A stretch of 64,000 bases of DNA, from the NCBI GenBank assembly GCA_028583405.1, contig CM053252.1, positions 35,677,763 through 35,741,762 on the forward strand, given 5' to 3'. Under the pieces are notes generated by a model that worked only from the letters and a program-made list of their open reading frames with translations, was not told the origin of the DNA and did no database searches. The DNA is from Pogonophryne albipinna. Lineage: Eukaryota; Chordata; Actinopteri; Perciformes; Artedidraconidae. This document shows, one piece after another, positions 1 through 10,366 of this stretch. Within the stretch, counting starts at the first letter, position 1. Each line of letters starts with the position of its first letter. Made by a program: the position numbers and the translations under genes.

Positions 1-1013
1 TGCACCCCTATTTTGCTCGGTCCCGCACTCATTTTGTTGTTTGTCTCTTTAACTTAATTTGAGTTTTCCCGGCACTTGACTGATTTTGTATCGCTTTGCA
101 TTCTGGGTTAACAGATTGGAAAGCGATAGGTCGCTTTTTCTATCAATCAAGTAAACTCCTGAATGAAGTGGCAGGGAGGCCAAGGGAGGAGGGATCAAAA
201 CCTGTTGTCTATTTTTGTTATGAATGACTCGCGATCTACCAGCATTGCCCCCGTGGTCGACGTACTGGTCACCTCTGATTTAGACTAATAAGGTACCAAT
301 ATGACAGTGGCGAAGTCCTCCCCTTCCGGTGGACCTCCATGGGACCTTATTTCGGAAAAATTATGTATTGTATGTCAATGGAGAGAGAAAGATTATCTTT
401 CGATTCTGTTTGAATTGTGCCACAAATTACACATATGATGTTGGTCAATTTAAAAGATAATTTTGCAAGTCAAAAAAAATAAAGTGTCGTAAAACAGTAA
501 CACATTTGTTTGTGTGAAACGCTCAATGAACTACATCTCTGGTCTCGCAGAACAACACACGTCACCAAGATGGCCGTCACTACTGTCTTGTCAACAAAAC
601 GATTGTCTACCCTCACTATCACCACAATGAAACACGTCCAGAATAATGTCATGCAAAGCTGCCTGCCTGCCTTCCTTTGATTCTCTCTGAACTGCCTGGT
701 CTTTTTAATGTTTAATGTCAACCATTTGTGCAGATAGCATGAAGTAGAAAAGATCGGCGATCGCCGATGCTAGCGTTAGCGTTAGCATTTCTCCCCCGGG
801 CTTAAATTGTGTATTATAGAATGATCATACCGGTGACAGTACTCTTCAAAGGGTTCACGAAATATGACTACTACTCTTACTGTTTAACATTTTGGGTTAC
901 TTAATGTTACTTCATATTAAGGCTAATAAAAATGACAAGGCTGTAATGCTAACTAACGTGCTAGCTACTAGCTAGGTAGCTAACTTGATCCAGCCACTCC
1001 TGGTCCTTTCATC
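1..1013. other. Intergenic sequence, no gene seen
   Basis: AT-rich sequence with no convincing exon, splice pattern or recognisable transposon protein. It contains a short GCTAGCGTTAGC-type run near 768-787 that is common in fish intergenic DNA. The short open frames here have no family features. Confidence 0.5.
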
Positions 1014-4000
1014 CAACCCAGTCTCATGGCATTTCGTGTTCACCAACATGATTTTTAATCTATTGATTCGTGTTCACCAACACGATTTTCCCCTTTTTTT
1101 CGTGTTGCACAGCACAATTTTAAAAGCAATGTATTTCTACTGGTAATGTGTTTCGTGCCTGCACGTCTTTTACTCCGGTCGGGTCGTGGAATACCGGAAG
1201 CTGTGTGGTTCATAAGAACATGTTCTTACTCAATATCAAGCCACAATTATTGCTTTTATTTTAAATCGTATAATTTCAGACTTTTGTTGCCGTCTGTGAG
1301 GAAAATAAATGGGGCTCAGAGCCTCAGGATACTGAAATCTGTATTTTTTTTAAATCTTTTTTTCCTTCTAATTTGTTATTCTTTTCAAAATAACACACTG
1401 TTATTTACTCACCAATAACACAATTATCCTTGCTTTTATTTATTGGTTTAATTCCATAATCTCGGGCTTTTTTGGCGTCCGTCAGGAACTGAATTTCAAA
1501 ATAAAAATAACCGGAAACAGACGTAGGCATTTCGAGCGATTACCCAAGATCCTCAGCTATGGTTTTAAGCTCGCTGATTGGATGTTTTAGCCGCAATGCA
1601 TGCTGGGATTTGGTGTTTATATATATGAAATCCGGAAAACATTTTAAAAGAATAAAATAATACTTAATTCCGAGTGCCTCTTGCTTTTCTCTTTGAAAGT
1701 CATCACATAACGGCATTGTAATACACGGTTCGGCTGCATTACATAGTTACAGATCTGCCGTAGTTCTTTATTTATAGAGCCCTGATGATGAAGAACCTTT
1801 GGAAAAACTGAAGAAATGCCGCCGAAACTGAATACTTGACGTGGATCATAAATATAGTCAACAATTAAACAACATCTTCAATTTCTCTTCACACAATACG
1901 TCTCCTTGCAGTATCAACACTAATTCGGCTGACTTTTACATTTGATCTAATTCACAGATAGGTTATATTTTACACCATAACGGTGCACAGCTGATATAAA
2001 AGGACTGTAGTTTCCTAAAGATATTACTGATTTTCTTTGAATGTAAGAATGTAAATACTGAGTCTGAAATAGTATAGCAATACGCTGTAAAATGATGTGT
2101 AAGCATGAATAAAACTACACATCTTCAGATGTTGTACGAAAACACAGTGTCCTACACTAATAATACAAAGTTATTATGGCTGTGTGTACCTTGTGTGCAC
2201 CTCCTAGTGGTTAAAGCACGTTATTGAATTATTGTGTTATATTTGATTAAAAAAATATTAAGAGTACATACTTTCATAGGGGGAAAGTATAAATATAGAA
2301 ATATAGAATATAAAAAATCAAGAAGATACTATAAGTGATCTCTACAATGAAAACAGTTTAGTGCAGAATGTACAAAGATATAATATGAGGAGGTGCAAAA
2401 CAGAAAAACGAATTAACCTTTATTTAAACATTAAATAACAGATTAAGGTCTTCTTTTAAATAAGAAAAAAACTTTGGGGGTATCTATCTACAGATAAATA
2501 TTAAGCCTGACAAAAGTACTTAACGTCTAATATATTGCTTTCCTGCAATGTTAACTATGTTGAAGCACTTATTTTAACTGATATTATACACATGAATTAT
2601 ACTCTTATGTATGTAGATAGTATAAGAAATGTGCAGAATGTGACAGTTTAATGGTGGAGGTATACACATATTGATAGATGTCTTGTAATGCACTGTTGAG
2701 GAACCTGCGACCCAAGTGTTTCATTCATTGCATAACTACACCGTAGTTGTGTATATGATATGTCAATAAACCTTTGAAAATCTTGAAAGGGATGTGCAAA
2801 ATAGCCATAATATACAGTCTTTAATTAACTATTAGTAGAGAATAACGAGTAATGAATATACTTTATTACTCGTTTCCATTCATGTCAATTGCAGATACAT
2901 GTTTAGTCTTCTCAAGCACCAACTATCAAATATCTCTCCTGATTGTTGGCACTTGACAATCACCTTACCTGAATCTTACTCAGGTGTAACTAAAGTCTGA
3001 TTTAAGGGTTGTTTATATCTCACATCATTAATCAGAATCTGCAAAGTAACTCAAATAAATGCAGTGGAGTAAAAATACCAGGTTAACTTCTGAATTGTAG
3101 TGGAGTAGAATTACAAAGTAACAATGAGCTGTCATGTGGGTATATATTAATGCTGCGCATTATGGACACAAGCGATTTTCACCCATTTATTAATTATATG
3201 TTTTACATTTGATAACACCAATGTGTTTAATACTGGCAACTTCTAATTGTGGGAAAAAACGAAAACGTTCAGTAGAGACGTCCCATAGAACATTTTGCGA
3301 AACACAATAGCCAGCATGTGTAGTTCTGGAGGGGCGTTCGATTCAGTTTTGGATAGTCTGGCGTGGTTTCGTTCCATTTCACAGAGCTGTTTGAAGCTCT
3401 GCGTAACCTTACGGGGACTGTAGTCCTAAACGATAGCTGGGGATTATGGGTAGTGTAGTGTCTTCGGCCATCCTAAACTCAGAAATGTTGACAATCGCAA
3501 TGATGCTCGAAATGTCCCTTATAGGCCTACGTCTGTTTCCGGTTATTTTTATTTTGAAATTCAGTTCCTGACGGACGCCAAAAAAGCCCGAGATTATGGA
3601 ATTAAACTAATAAATAAAAGCAAGGATAATTGTGTGTTATTGGTGAGTAAATAACAGTGTGTTATTTTGAAAAGAATAACGAATTAGAAGGAAAAAATAT
3701 TTAAAAATACAGATTTCTGTATTCTGAGGCTCTGAGCCCCATTTATTTTCCTCACAGACTGCAACAAAAGTCCGAAATTATACGATTTAAAATAAAAGCA
3801 ATAATTGTGGCTTGATATTGAGTAAGAACATGTTTTTATGAACCACACCGCTTCCGGTCTCCCACGACCCGACCGGAGAAAAAGACGTGCTGCAGGCAGT
3901 AGAAATACATTGCTTTTAAAATCGTGCTGTGCAACACGAAAAAAAGGGGCAAATCGTGTTGGTGAACACGAATCAATAGATTAAAAATCGTGTTGGTGAA

Positions 4001-4059
4001 CACGAATCAATAGATTAAAAATCGTGTTGGTGAACACGAAATGCCGTGAGACTGGGTTG
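1014..4059. mobile_element. Foldback DNA transposon A, about 525-bp inverted arms (non-autonomous, P/THAP-like by inference)
   Basis: The two ends are inverted repeats starting CAACCCAGTCTCA at 1014 and ending TGAGACTGGGTTG at 4059. The arms run inward about 525 bp (to about 1540 and about 3505) with few differences and an indel near 1530. The outer arm has repeats of a 34-bp unit containing CGTGTTGGTGAACACGA: three on the right (about 3953-4040) and fewer on the left. No transposase reading frame is present. The core (about 1230-3470) recurs inverted in the element at 27135-30803, and the 11-bp tip CAACCC(A/T)GTCTC is shared too. I find no convincing target duplication: the flanks are TTTCATC and ACATGTA. 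The superfamily is inferred from the THAP-coding relative. Confidence 0.75.
2690..2795 (-). repeat. Short dispersed repeat inside element A core
   Basis: A block with ACTACACCGTAGTTGTGT and the CAATAAACCTT motif matches 28395-28510 (inverted) and, more loosely, 12178-12265. Three copies in one window show a dispersed short repeat. It is probably a SINE- or LINE-tail fragment, but I cannot name the family. Confidence 0.5.
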
Positions 4060-4074
4060 ACATGTAACACTCAC

Positions 4075-5003
4075 GCCATACTCAACACAGACTAGTGTGT
4101 GCAGGTGTAGTTCTCAGTGAACCATGTTTTTAAGTGAGCTGTGAAGGTGGTATGTGTATGTGTGTCTTTGATTTGAGTGGGTAGAGAGTTCCAGTTTTGA
4201 ATAGCTGTGACAGAGAATGATGACTGACCAAAAGTACTCTTCCTGAATGGGACTGATAGGTCGCCACGTGTGGAGCTTCTAGTGGTCAGTCTGGTGTTGT
4301 TACATTGAGTAACCAATGAGCTAAGAGGTGGATGGGCTGTATTGTGCAGGATTTTGTACACCAGAACGATGTTCCTATACTTTATTAAATCTTCCCAACT
4401 CAGGATGTTATGCTTGTTGAGGATGGTACAGTGATGGGAGCGGTTAGGTTTCTGGTCCAGTACTTTGAGGGTTTGTTTGTACAGGGTTGCTAGTGGCTTC
4501 AGTGTGGAGCTGTTAGTTTGACCCCAGCTTGTGAGACAGTATGTAAGATGTGACATGATCATGGCATTCATGTATAATTTGGCAGAATTCAATGTCATTG
4601 TGTTTCTTATGTATTTAAAATTTGCTAGGCTAAACTTGACTCTTTGGGTCACTTTTCTGACTTGTGTTTTGAATGTTAAATTAGAGTCAATAATGATTCC
4701 AAGGTACTTAACCTGAGGCACAATGTTAATATTTTCACCTGAGATGCTTATATTTGACACAATGTTGCATTTTGTGAAAAACATTCCAACTGTTTTGTTG
4801 ACATTAAGCTGAAGACAGGAGCGGTGTAGCCAGCTAGTGATCAGCACTAAAGCTGAGGTCAGTTTATCAGCAGCCTTTTGCTTTGTGTTGGCATGTACAT
4901 ATATCACAGTGTCATCGGCATATAGCTGTGTTTCCACATCAGGACAGACAGATGGCAGGTCATTAATATATAGGGAAAAAAGAAGTGGACCAAGTAAGCA
5001 CTA
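4075..5003 (-). pseudogene. 5'-truncated LINE reverse transcriptase fragment (Jockey/CR1/L2 group)
   Basis: On the minus strand an open frame covers the end of a non-LTR reverse transcriptase. It runs from a G-P-L-L-F-S-L-Y-I-N-D-L-P block (about 4990-4950) through the catalytic motif L-Y-A-D-D-T-V-I-Y (about 4925-4900), and ends with the C-terminal tail containing A-I-Q-N-W-N-S-L-P that is typical of this LINE group, stopping at 4092. Upstream, the frame meets a TAG near 5006, so only about the last 300 residues of a protein of roughly 900 or more remain. Such 5' truncation is usual for LINE copies. The 3' end abuts element A at 4059 with no clear tail or target duplication. Dead copy; the exact clade is uncertain. 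Confidence 0.85.
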
Positions 5004-5098
5004 CTGCTTTGTAGGCAGGCATGACAGTCGACCCATGTTCAGGGGAGGTGGGTTTAGTTTCCTGCACGCCTCGACGTAAGAGAGACGTAAGCGACGCC

Positions 5099-5178
5099 AC
5101 CTCTTAGCTCCGAAGCTCTTGCCTCTAGACCGACAATTTTTTGGAGCTGGAAGTGAACCGGATTCCGGAGCTAAGAGG
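5099..5178. repeat. Short hairpin in a GC-rich repeat fragment
   Basis: CCTCTTAGCTCCG at 5099-5111 is matched by its reverse complement CGGAGCTAAGAGG at 5166-5178, making an 80-bp stem-loop. The surrounding 5090-5265 is GC-rich, with GGTGTGAA at 5189-5196 and again near 5251. It looks like a fragment of a DNA transposon end, family unknown. Confidence 0.5.
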
Positions 5179-5454
5179 CGGCGCCGCTGCGGTGTGAACA
5201 GGAAAAACCGGCACTTTTCAGGCTCCAGCTCCGAGCCGGAGCTGAAAACGCGTTGGTGTGAAAGGGCATGTCAGAGAAAAGGGTGAGTGATTTGTCATAT
5301 GTCTCCTCTGGGGTGGAGCCCCCGGAGAACATCAATGCGCACTCCACCAGAGGAATTTCCTCCTCCACGGCTTTGCACGGAGGAATGTCAGTGGAAGATA
5401 TTTGCACTGCTGCATCTTGGTCTTCCCCCTGTTCATTTATTCATTTTTATTTGA

Positions 5455-5712
5455 GGGATGTCTCCCATTCCTCTCTGACACAACCCTGTACTGGGTGTCC
5501 TGTCGGAGTGAGTGACGTCAGGGAGCCAGCTGTGCGCCTCTCTCCTGCCTCTCGGCACGCGGAGAGCGGCCCCTTTTCCCTCTTATAGGAGGGATGTTCC
5601 TTTTTCCTCTGACACACTTCGTACGGAGTGTCTGGTCAGAGTGAGTGACGTCAGGGATCCAGCTGGGCGCTCTCCTACCTGTCTGACACGCAGAGAGCTG
5701 TTGTTCCCCCTC
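5455..5712 (+). repeat. Two-copy tandem duplication, about 125-bp unit
   Basis: Two successive units (about 5455-5585 and 5586-5712) share the order CTCTGACACA, GGAGTG or similar, GAGTGAGTGACGTCAGGGA, CCAGCTG, CACGC and AGAGAGC/GGAGAGC. They lie in the DIRS 3' region just after the recombinase frame. Confidence 0.65.
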
Positions 5713-5994
5713 TATGATCGCAGGACAAGGTGGGACCTTCGTCTCTACTTTCTCACAGCGGCCGGTATGTATTGTTCCCAGCCTTCACCCCGTCGGGAAG
5801 ATAGGCATGTTTTGCTATGTTCCAGGGACGGTGATGCGCCATTACGCATGGCACAACAGGCAGGGGGGTGTTATTGAGCAGGTGTGTCTGTGCTTCTAGT
5901 GCCGGGCGGACCCAGTGGGGCGCAGACTACATCATGCTTCGCCCTTAACCCAATAGCGATAGCCTTAGAGGGCGAAGCCATATACGAAATAGAA

Positions 5995-6290
5995 CTGAGG
6001 TTACCTACTGTAACCCAGCTTCTATGAGTAAATGGCGCAGCCCTCTAAGCGCTGGGCCCCACTGGCTCTATGAATAGCTGAAGAAAAGTTATATTGTATG
6101 GGAGCAGATTGCCGGGCCCCCTTCCTACTTATACCGGAAGGAGGCCCAAGGGTGGGGCCCACCTAGCGGGTGGGCGTGGACTACAAGTTTTCAGTGCTGC
6201 GCGGGGGCGCAGAGGGATAACCCAATAGCGATAGCCTTAGAGGGCTGCGCCATTTACTCATAGAAGCTGGGTTACAGTAGGTAACCTCAG
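5995..6290. repeat. 55-bp perfect inverted repeat at DIRS terminus
   Basis: 5995-6049 (starting CTGAGGTTACC, ending GCCCTCTAAG) is the exact reverse complement of 6236-6290. A separate direct repeat, TAACCCAATAGCGATAGCC plus following bases, occurs at about 5946-5972 and 6218-6244. Such inverted and internally complementary ends are typical of DIRS elements. Confidence 0.75.
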
Positions 6291-6805
6291 ATTTGAGTCC
6301 GCCATTATAGCTCCTCTCGGATGAAATCACTCAAACTTTCAGAAGTATACTTTGCCCACCGGTGCTCTCGAGTCTCACTGCCGGAATTTGACCGCGCTAC
6401 TCTGGTAAGTTACGTCTTGCCTTTGCACAGTATTTAAATGTTGTTTTATTAATTTCTGCATCTAATGCACTTTGTGTCGCATGGTGTTTGATTTGAGCTC
6501 TTGTTAGCTAGCCTAGATTTAATATATGCCTCACTTGAAAAATGATTTAAACGTGTAAGACAGTATTTTCGGTTGCTTACCGCGGTGAATTTAGTTTTAG
6601 GTTGGATATTCGACGGACATTCGCGGACCCGCCAGCAGCGTCAGTTTAACGGGGAGATCTTCTCCGCGAAACGAGGCTTTCACTTAGGGACCATCAACAA
6701 ATGACTTTTACAATTAGACAAGAAAAATGTTCTTTTTAATAAATCGACAGCTTTTCGATCGTGTGAATGTGAAGCAAATTCACTCTAGAGCATACATTTA
6801 TTGAA

Positions 6806-7376
6806 CACACCTCTTTTTATTGCATTTTAATACTTTAAATATTTTATATTCATATTTTGATGGACAAATGAGCTTATTTCTTCAATACCTTCCAGGTCAT
6901 GTGACCGAATCACTCAAAATCAAGTGCTGGGTCAAAGAACTACACTGGCTGCATAGGACACACCTCTTTTTATTGTATTTTAACACTCTAAATATTTTAT
7001 ATTAATATTTGATGGCAAAATGAGTTTATTTCTTCAATACCTTCCAGGTCATGTGACCGATTCGCTCAAAATCAATGTTGGGTCAAAGAACTACACTGGC
7101 TGCATAGGACACACCTCTTTTTATTGTATTTTAACACTCTAAATATTTTTATATTAATATTTTGATGGAAAAATGAGCTTATTTCTTCAATACCTTCCAG
7201 GTCATGTGACCGATTCACTCACAATCAATGCTGGGTCAAAGAACTACACTGGCTGCATAGGACACACCTCTTTTTATTGCATTTTAATACTTTAAATATT
7301 TTATATTAATAATTTGATGGAAAAATTTGCTTATTTCTTCAATACCTTCCAGGTCATGTGACCGATTCGCTCAAAT
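6806..7376 (+). repeat. Subterminal tandem repeat, about 152-bp unit, 3.75 copies
   Basis: Units begin CACACCTCTTTTTATT at 6806, 6959, 7110 and 7263, and contain CTTCCAGGTCATGTGACCGA and AACTACACTGGCTGCATAGG. The opposite arm has two inverted units (12576-12424 and 12423-12317). Each unit holds one GTCATGTGAC palindromic core, a plausible repeated binding site for the element's own protein; that role is inference. Confidence 0.8.
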
Positions 7377-8283
7377 TGCTGACACCACTGGTTAAGGCTT
7401 GGGAAATTGTTCCTCTTCTTGTGTATTTTGCTGGTCTAAATCGCCTTTGATTTTTATGGTGTATAACTTCACCAATGCGCATGACTTTAAAAATAAAAAA
7501 TGTATCCGTTGATTTTGGCCCGTTCTTTTTTGAGAAACTGTAGACAGCGTTGCATCCATTAAATGTGCATTTTGCAGAGGCACAGAAAAATGGCGAATTC
7601 TTTTTACGGCTATCATTTGTCTTAACATGCTGATATTTGAAAGCAAGTGTGCAGCATGGATTATTTTTCAAAAATTCCTGATAAAAGTTATCAGTCCAGG
7701 GGGGACAGAGTTTTTTTTTGCCATGTTTAGGTTTAATTTTGTTCCATTGTTTTCTTGTCATGGCAATTTTGAACTTTTTTGGCCCTGCTTTGCACTTTCT
7801 GTTCATTGTTGTTGTCATTTTGGTGGCTGTCTCTGTATTTTGTTGGTCTGACTCTTCTGTGTCTATCTCAGACTGTGGCTGTGCGTTACTTATTTCCCTG
7901 TCATCCTGACTTGTGTCCTCGTCTTCCTCACCTGTAGGTGCGCTGTAAGACTGTTTTTCTTCACCGCTCTTATCTTCATCTTTCCCCACAGGCTCTGTCC
8001 CTGTTTTTAGTTTGTTTCTTTTTCGTTTTTTATCCTTTTCTGGCCCTTTCTTGTCCTTGCCTGTTTGTCCCTTTCCGTTCATTTTTGTTGTCATTTTGGT
8101 GGCTGTCTCTGTACTTTGTTGGTCTGACTCTTCTGTGTCTATCTCAGACTGTGGCTGTAAGTTACTTATTTCCCTGTCATCCTGACTTGTGTCCTCATCT
8201 TCCTCACCCGTAAGTGCGCTGTAAGACTGTTTCTTGATACTGTGCTGTCCATCTCTCCCTCTTTCACTGACATATTTTCCTCA
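7354..8283 (-). CDS. Element C putative DNA-binding protein (partial, uncertain start)
   Basis: A minus-strand frame ends at TGA 7354 and stays open up to about 8283. The first ATG (8094) gives 246 residues, but the frame continues upstream to a stop near 8284, so the true start or a splice acceptor is unknown. The N-terminal half is low-complexity: a Lys-rich run (K-D-K-K-R-K-R-N-K) and acidic stretches (G-E-E-D-E-D-T-S-Q-D-D). The acidic block and following sequence are repeated (7800-7960 and 8085-8240) by an internal tandem duplication of about 285 bp. The C-terminal part has C-x4-C-x4-C (around C-A-S-A-K-C-T-F-N-G-C) and a later H-H, suggesting a zinc-binding fold like those before some transposase cores. 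No catalytic domain is visible. Function unknown; association with element C is inferred from position. Confidence 0.45.
7800..8240 (-). repeat. Internal tandem duplication in the element C protein frame
   Basis: About 155 bp at 7800-7960 is repeated with few changes at 8085-8240, separated by the Lys-rich coding stretch. Both copies keep the same reading frame (S-E-I-D-T-E-E-S-D-Q-Q in each). Confidence 0.75.
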
Positions 8284-8439
8284 ATACAAACATTACAAAA
8301 GTAAAAAATCTCATTTAATTACTGTATCTCTTATCGTAAGACTACAATGCAACTTTAAGCAATCTGCCATCCTTGGGTCAATTACAGTAAAGTCTGTTAA
8401 CATACTGTGATGCAGTATTGAATTAAATAAGCACATTAA

Positions 8440-9426
8440 CCCTTATGCCTCCCTAAGGAAATGTATTAGCCATGCCACTGTTTAATTTTGCGAGCATTCT
8501 GATTGTGTTAAGAATATGGCACGACATTTGGTAAAGATATGAGTTTTTTTGGAAACATGTTCTTAATAAGTGTATGTGTAATCAAAATAGTGACTTTAAA
8601 ATCCCTAGCGACAAAAATAAAAATGAATGAACATTTGCTAATTATGATCAGCACTGAATTTGGTTAAAATATGTAAGTAACGGTACGTCCACACAGCAGC
8701 TTTAGACTAATCTTCCACCGCTTCCAACGCTTCTCTGCCCATTGACTTTGAATGGGGATGACGTCACTTTGCCTCGCTTTTCGCCGAACTGCATTGTGGG
8801 GGAGCGAAGCGAAGATTTCCAGGATTTCCAGGATTCAAAAGTTGAGCAATGTTCAACTTTTGAAGCTGAGCTGGAAGCGTCAGCCAATCAAATCCCGTTT
8901 ATGAAAATCTGACAGTACAAGCGCAAGCCAATCAAACCGCGTGTATGCTGGGAGAACCAGACCGCAGTTCATTTCCTCATATTCCAAACGAGAAATTACG
9001 GTAGCAAATCACCCGGTTCTTTACGACCAGACTATTTACCGGGATACAAACCGGAGGAACCAGGCATGGAGGGAGGTGGCAGAGACAGTGGGTGAAACTG
9101 GTAGGTTTCGCCTGTTTGGGGAGTTTATATATATATATATTGCTCGCATAAAATCCCCGGGGTTTTTTGCTTTGTATGTCGGGGGCGGGAGATTCATGTG
9201 ATTGGTTGTTGGTCGCGTTGCTCGCAAAAAATCCCCAAGCTTTCAGACACGTCCAGCTCCAAGATTTTCAAGATTTTTGAAAAGCTGCTGTGTGGACGTA
9301 CCGTAATTGAAAGTGGAACAAAAATATTAACATAGCCTATAATATCTTTATTACAGTATTTTTAGATGCGGACATTTTTGTCGTTAGTGTTTTCAGAGTA
9401 ACGTTTTTAAAAGGGATTCACAAGGG
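8440..9426. mobile_element. piggyBac-type MITE flanked by TTAA
   Basis: TTAA at 8436-8439 and 9427-9430 flanks ends that start CCCTTATGCC and, on the other strand, CCCTTGTGAATCCC. CCCTT-type tips next to TTAA are characteristic of piggyBac. Both arms also contain CGACAAAAAT in inverted arrangement (about 8610 and 9380). No transposase is encoded. A Harbinger-type MITE (8681-9303) is nested inside. Confidence 0.6.
8681..9303. mobile_element. PIF/Harbinger-type MITE with TAA target duplication
   Basis: Terminal inverted repeats CGGTACGTCCACACAGCAGC are flanked by TAA at 8678-8680 and 9304-9306; a TWA duplication is the Harbinger signature. The 623-bp interior is non-coding and carries CCAAT boxes at 8884 and 8928 plus an ATTGG at 9201. 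A diverged relative lies at 46829-47133. Confidence 0.75.
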
Positions 9427-9454
9427 TTAAGCTTCAACTTAAAAGCCTCTGGGG

Positions 9455-10053
9455 CAGAGTCCTGCATGGGTCCAGTTTTGCAAATCTGCACCCACCCGAA
9501 CCCTCGCAGCTCAGTAGCTACCGCGAACCGACCGTTACACGCAATTATCTTCAAGTCAAATCTGGACCCGACCTGTTGATATAAGACCCACGACCCGACC
9601 CGTTGTGAATTTTGGGGGGTGCTAGTGGAGTACTTCAGGAAAGTCGACGGGGGGGGAGCTCGTGGAGTACTTCGTGACCACAGAGTGTGAACATTGTGAT
9701 CAGCTGTTTTAGCGCAGTTCTCCAGTGAAGGGGGGGAGTCTCCCTCCGCAGCCGGTTGGCGTAGTTTTGGCACAATTCCCGTTGTACAGACCGACGTTAA
9801 CAGCAGCCCTGTCTGTGCACACGGAGACCGACTCTGTCGTCCGGTGATCTAACCGCCTTCTGGAAAAGCTTCACAAGTACGTCGGTACGCAAATGCGCTT
9901 TGTGACGCAAGTGACCGTACGCAATTCAGATTGGTGCCGCGCATGCGTACCTGCGTACCAGTTATGTGCACCCCTGGATATAGGCCTAATATGTTTTGCC
10001 CGTTACACAACTATTTTGCGGGTTATCCGCCGGGTATCCGAGGCAGGACTCTG
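9455..10053. mobile_element. hAT MITE with perfect 8-bp target duplication CTCTGGGG
   Basis: The ends are CAGAGTCCTGC (9455) and its complement GCAGGACTCTG (10053). The 8-bp duplication CTCTGGGG lies at 9447-9454 and 10054-10061, diagnostic of hAT transposition. Subterminal sequence carries repeated ACCCGAACC/GACCCGACC-like hexamers. The 599-bp length and lack of a conserved frame make it non-autonomous. Confidence 0.88.
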
Positions 10054-10142
10054 CTCTGGGGCTCATCAAAGTTATTTTTTAACAGTACCTGCTTGAAGCA
10101 CCTCAGTCCGGACTCCACGTCGGTCTTCACCCCAGATGACCC

Positions 10143-10328
10143 TCAACCACTTAAGATGCTCTTTCTTATTACTTTTAAACACTGTAAGTGTAACTGAGGA
10201 CCACTGCTCAGCACATTAACTTCACTAAAACCATGAGAAATTAAAGACCTGGTGATGAAATCTCTACCTCCCGCTTGTTGCCAGAGGTCTAAAGCTTTCT
10301 TTGTCTTGCCTTTTTTGAAGCGCACCAT
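10143..10328 (-). CDS. Short basic ORF, hypothetical
   Basis: A 61-residue minus-strand frame starts at ATG 10328 with a basic N-terminus (M-V-R-F-K-K-G-K-T-K-K) and runs to 10143. It lies in element C between the hAT MITE and the LINE tail. I recognise no family. It may be an exon of the element C protein or a chance frame. Confidence 0.2.
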   Translation of the reverse strand: MVRFKKGKTKKALDLWQQAGGRDFITRSLISHGFSEVNVLSSGPQLHLQCLKVIRKSILSG

Positions 10329-10366
10329 TTTTAGATCAAACAATGTGATCTGGTTTCTAAAATGTC

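Larger units (their letters stand above)
5268..6290 (+). mobile_element. DIRS-like retrotransposon, 3' end with partial tyrosine recombinase
   Basis: The plus-strand frame from 5268 encodes the C-terminal part of a DIRS tyrosine recombinase: the A-H-S-T-R box (His at about 5340, Arg at about 5349), the S-V-E-D-I-C-T-A-A-S-W segment, and F-I-H-F-Y-L-R-D-V with the presumed nucleophile Tyr at about 5448. Recombinases of this kind cut and join circular DNA intermediates, so these elements leave no target duplication, and none is seen. The match starts abruptly near 5275, so reverse transcriptase and RNase H are missing. Downstream are a duplicated segment of about 125 bp and a 55-bp palindrome that fit DIRS terminal and internal complementary repeats. 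Not functional. Confidence 0.75.

Noticed and set aside
1146..1418. 90-residue frame in the left arm of element A
   Set aside because: Lies wholly in the inverted arm and ends in T-rich low-complexity sequence; the matching right arm does not keep it open.
1007..4066. Target duplication for element A
   Set aside because: Flanks TTTCATC and ACATGTA do not match; any CAT overlap is too short to count.
9393..9773. 126-residue minus-strand frame
   Set aside because: It crosses the left boundary of the hAT MITE at 9455 and has no recognisable domain, so it is chance.
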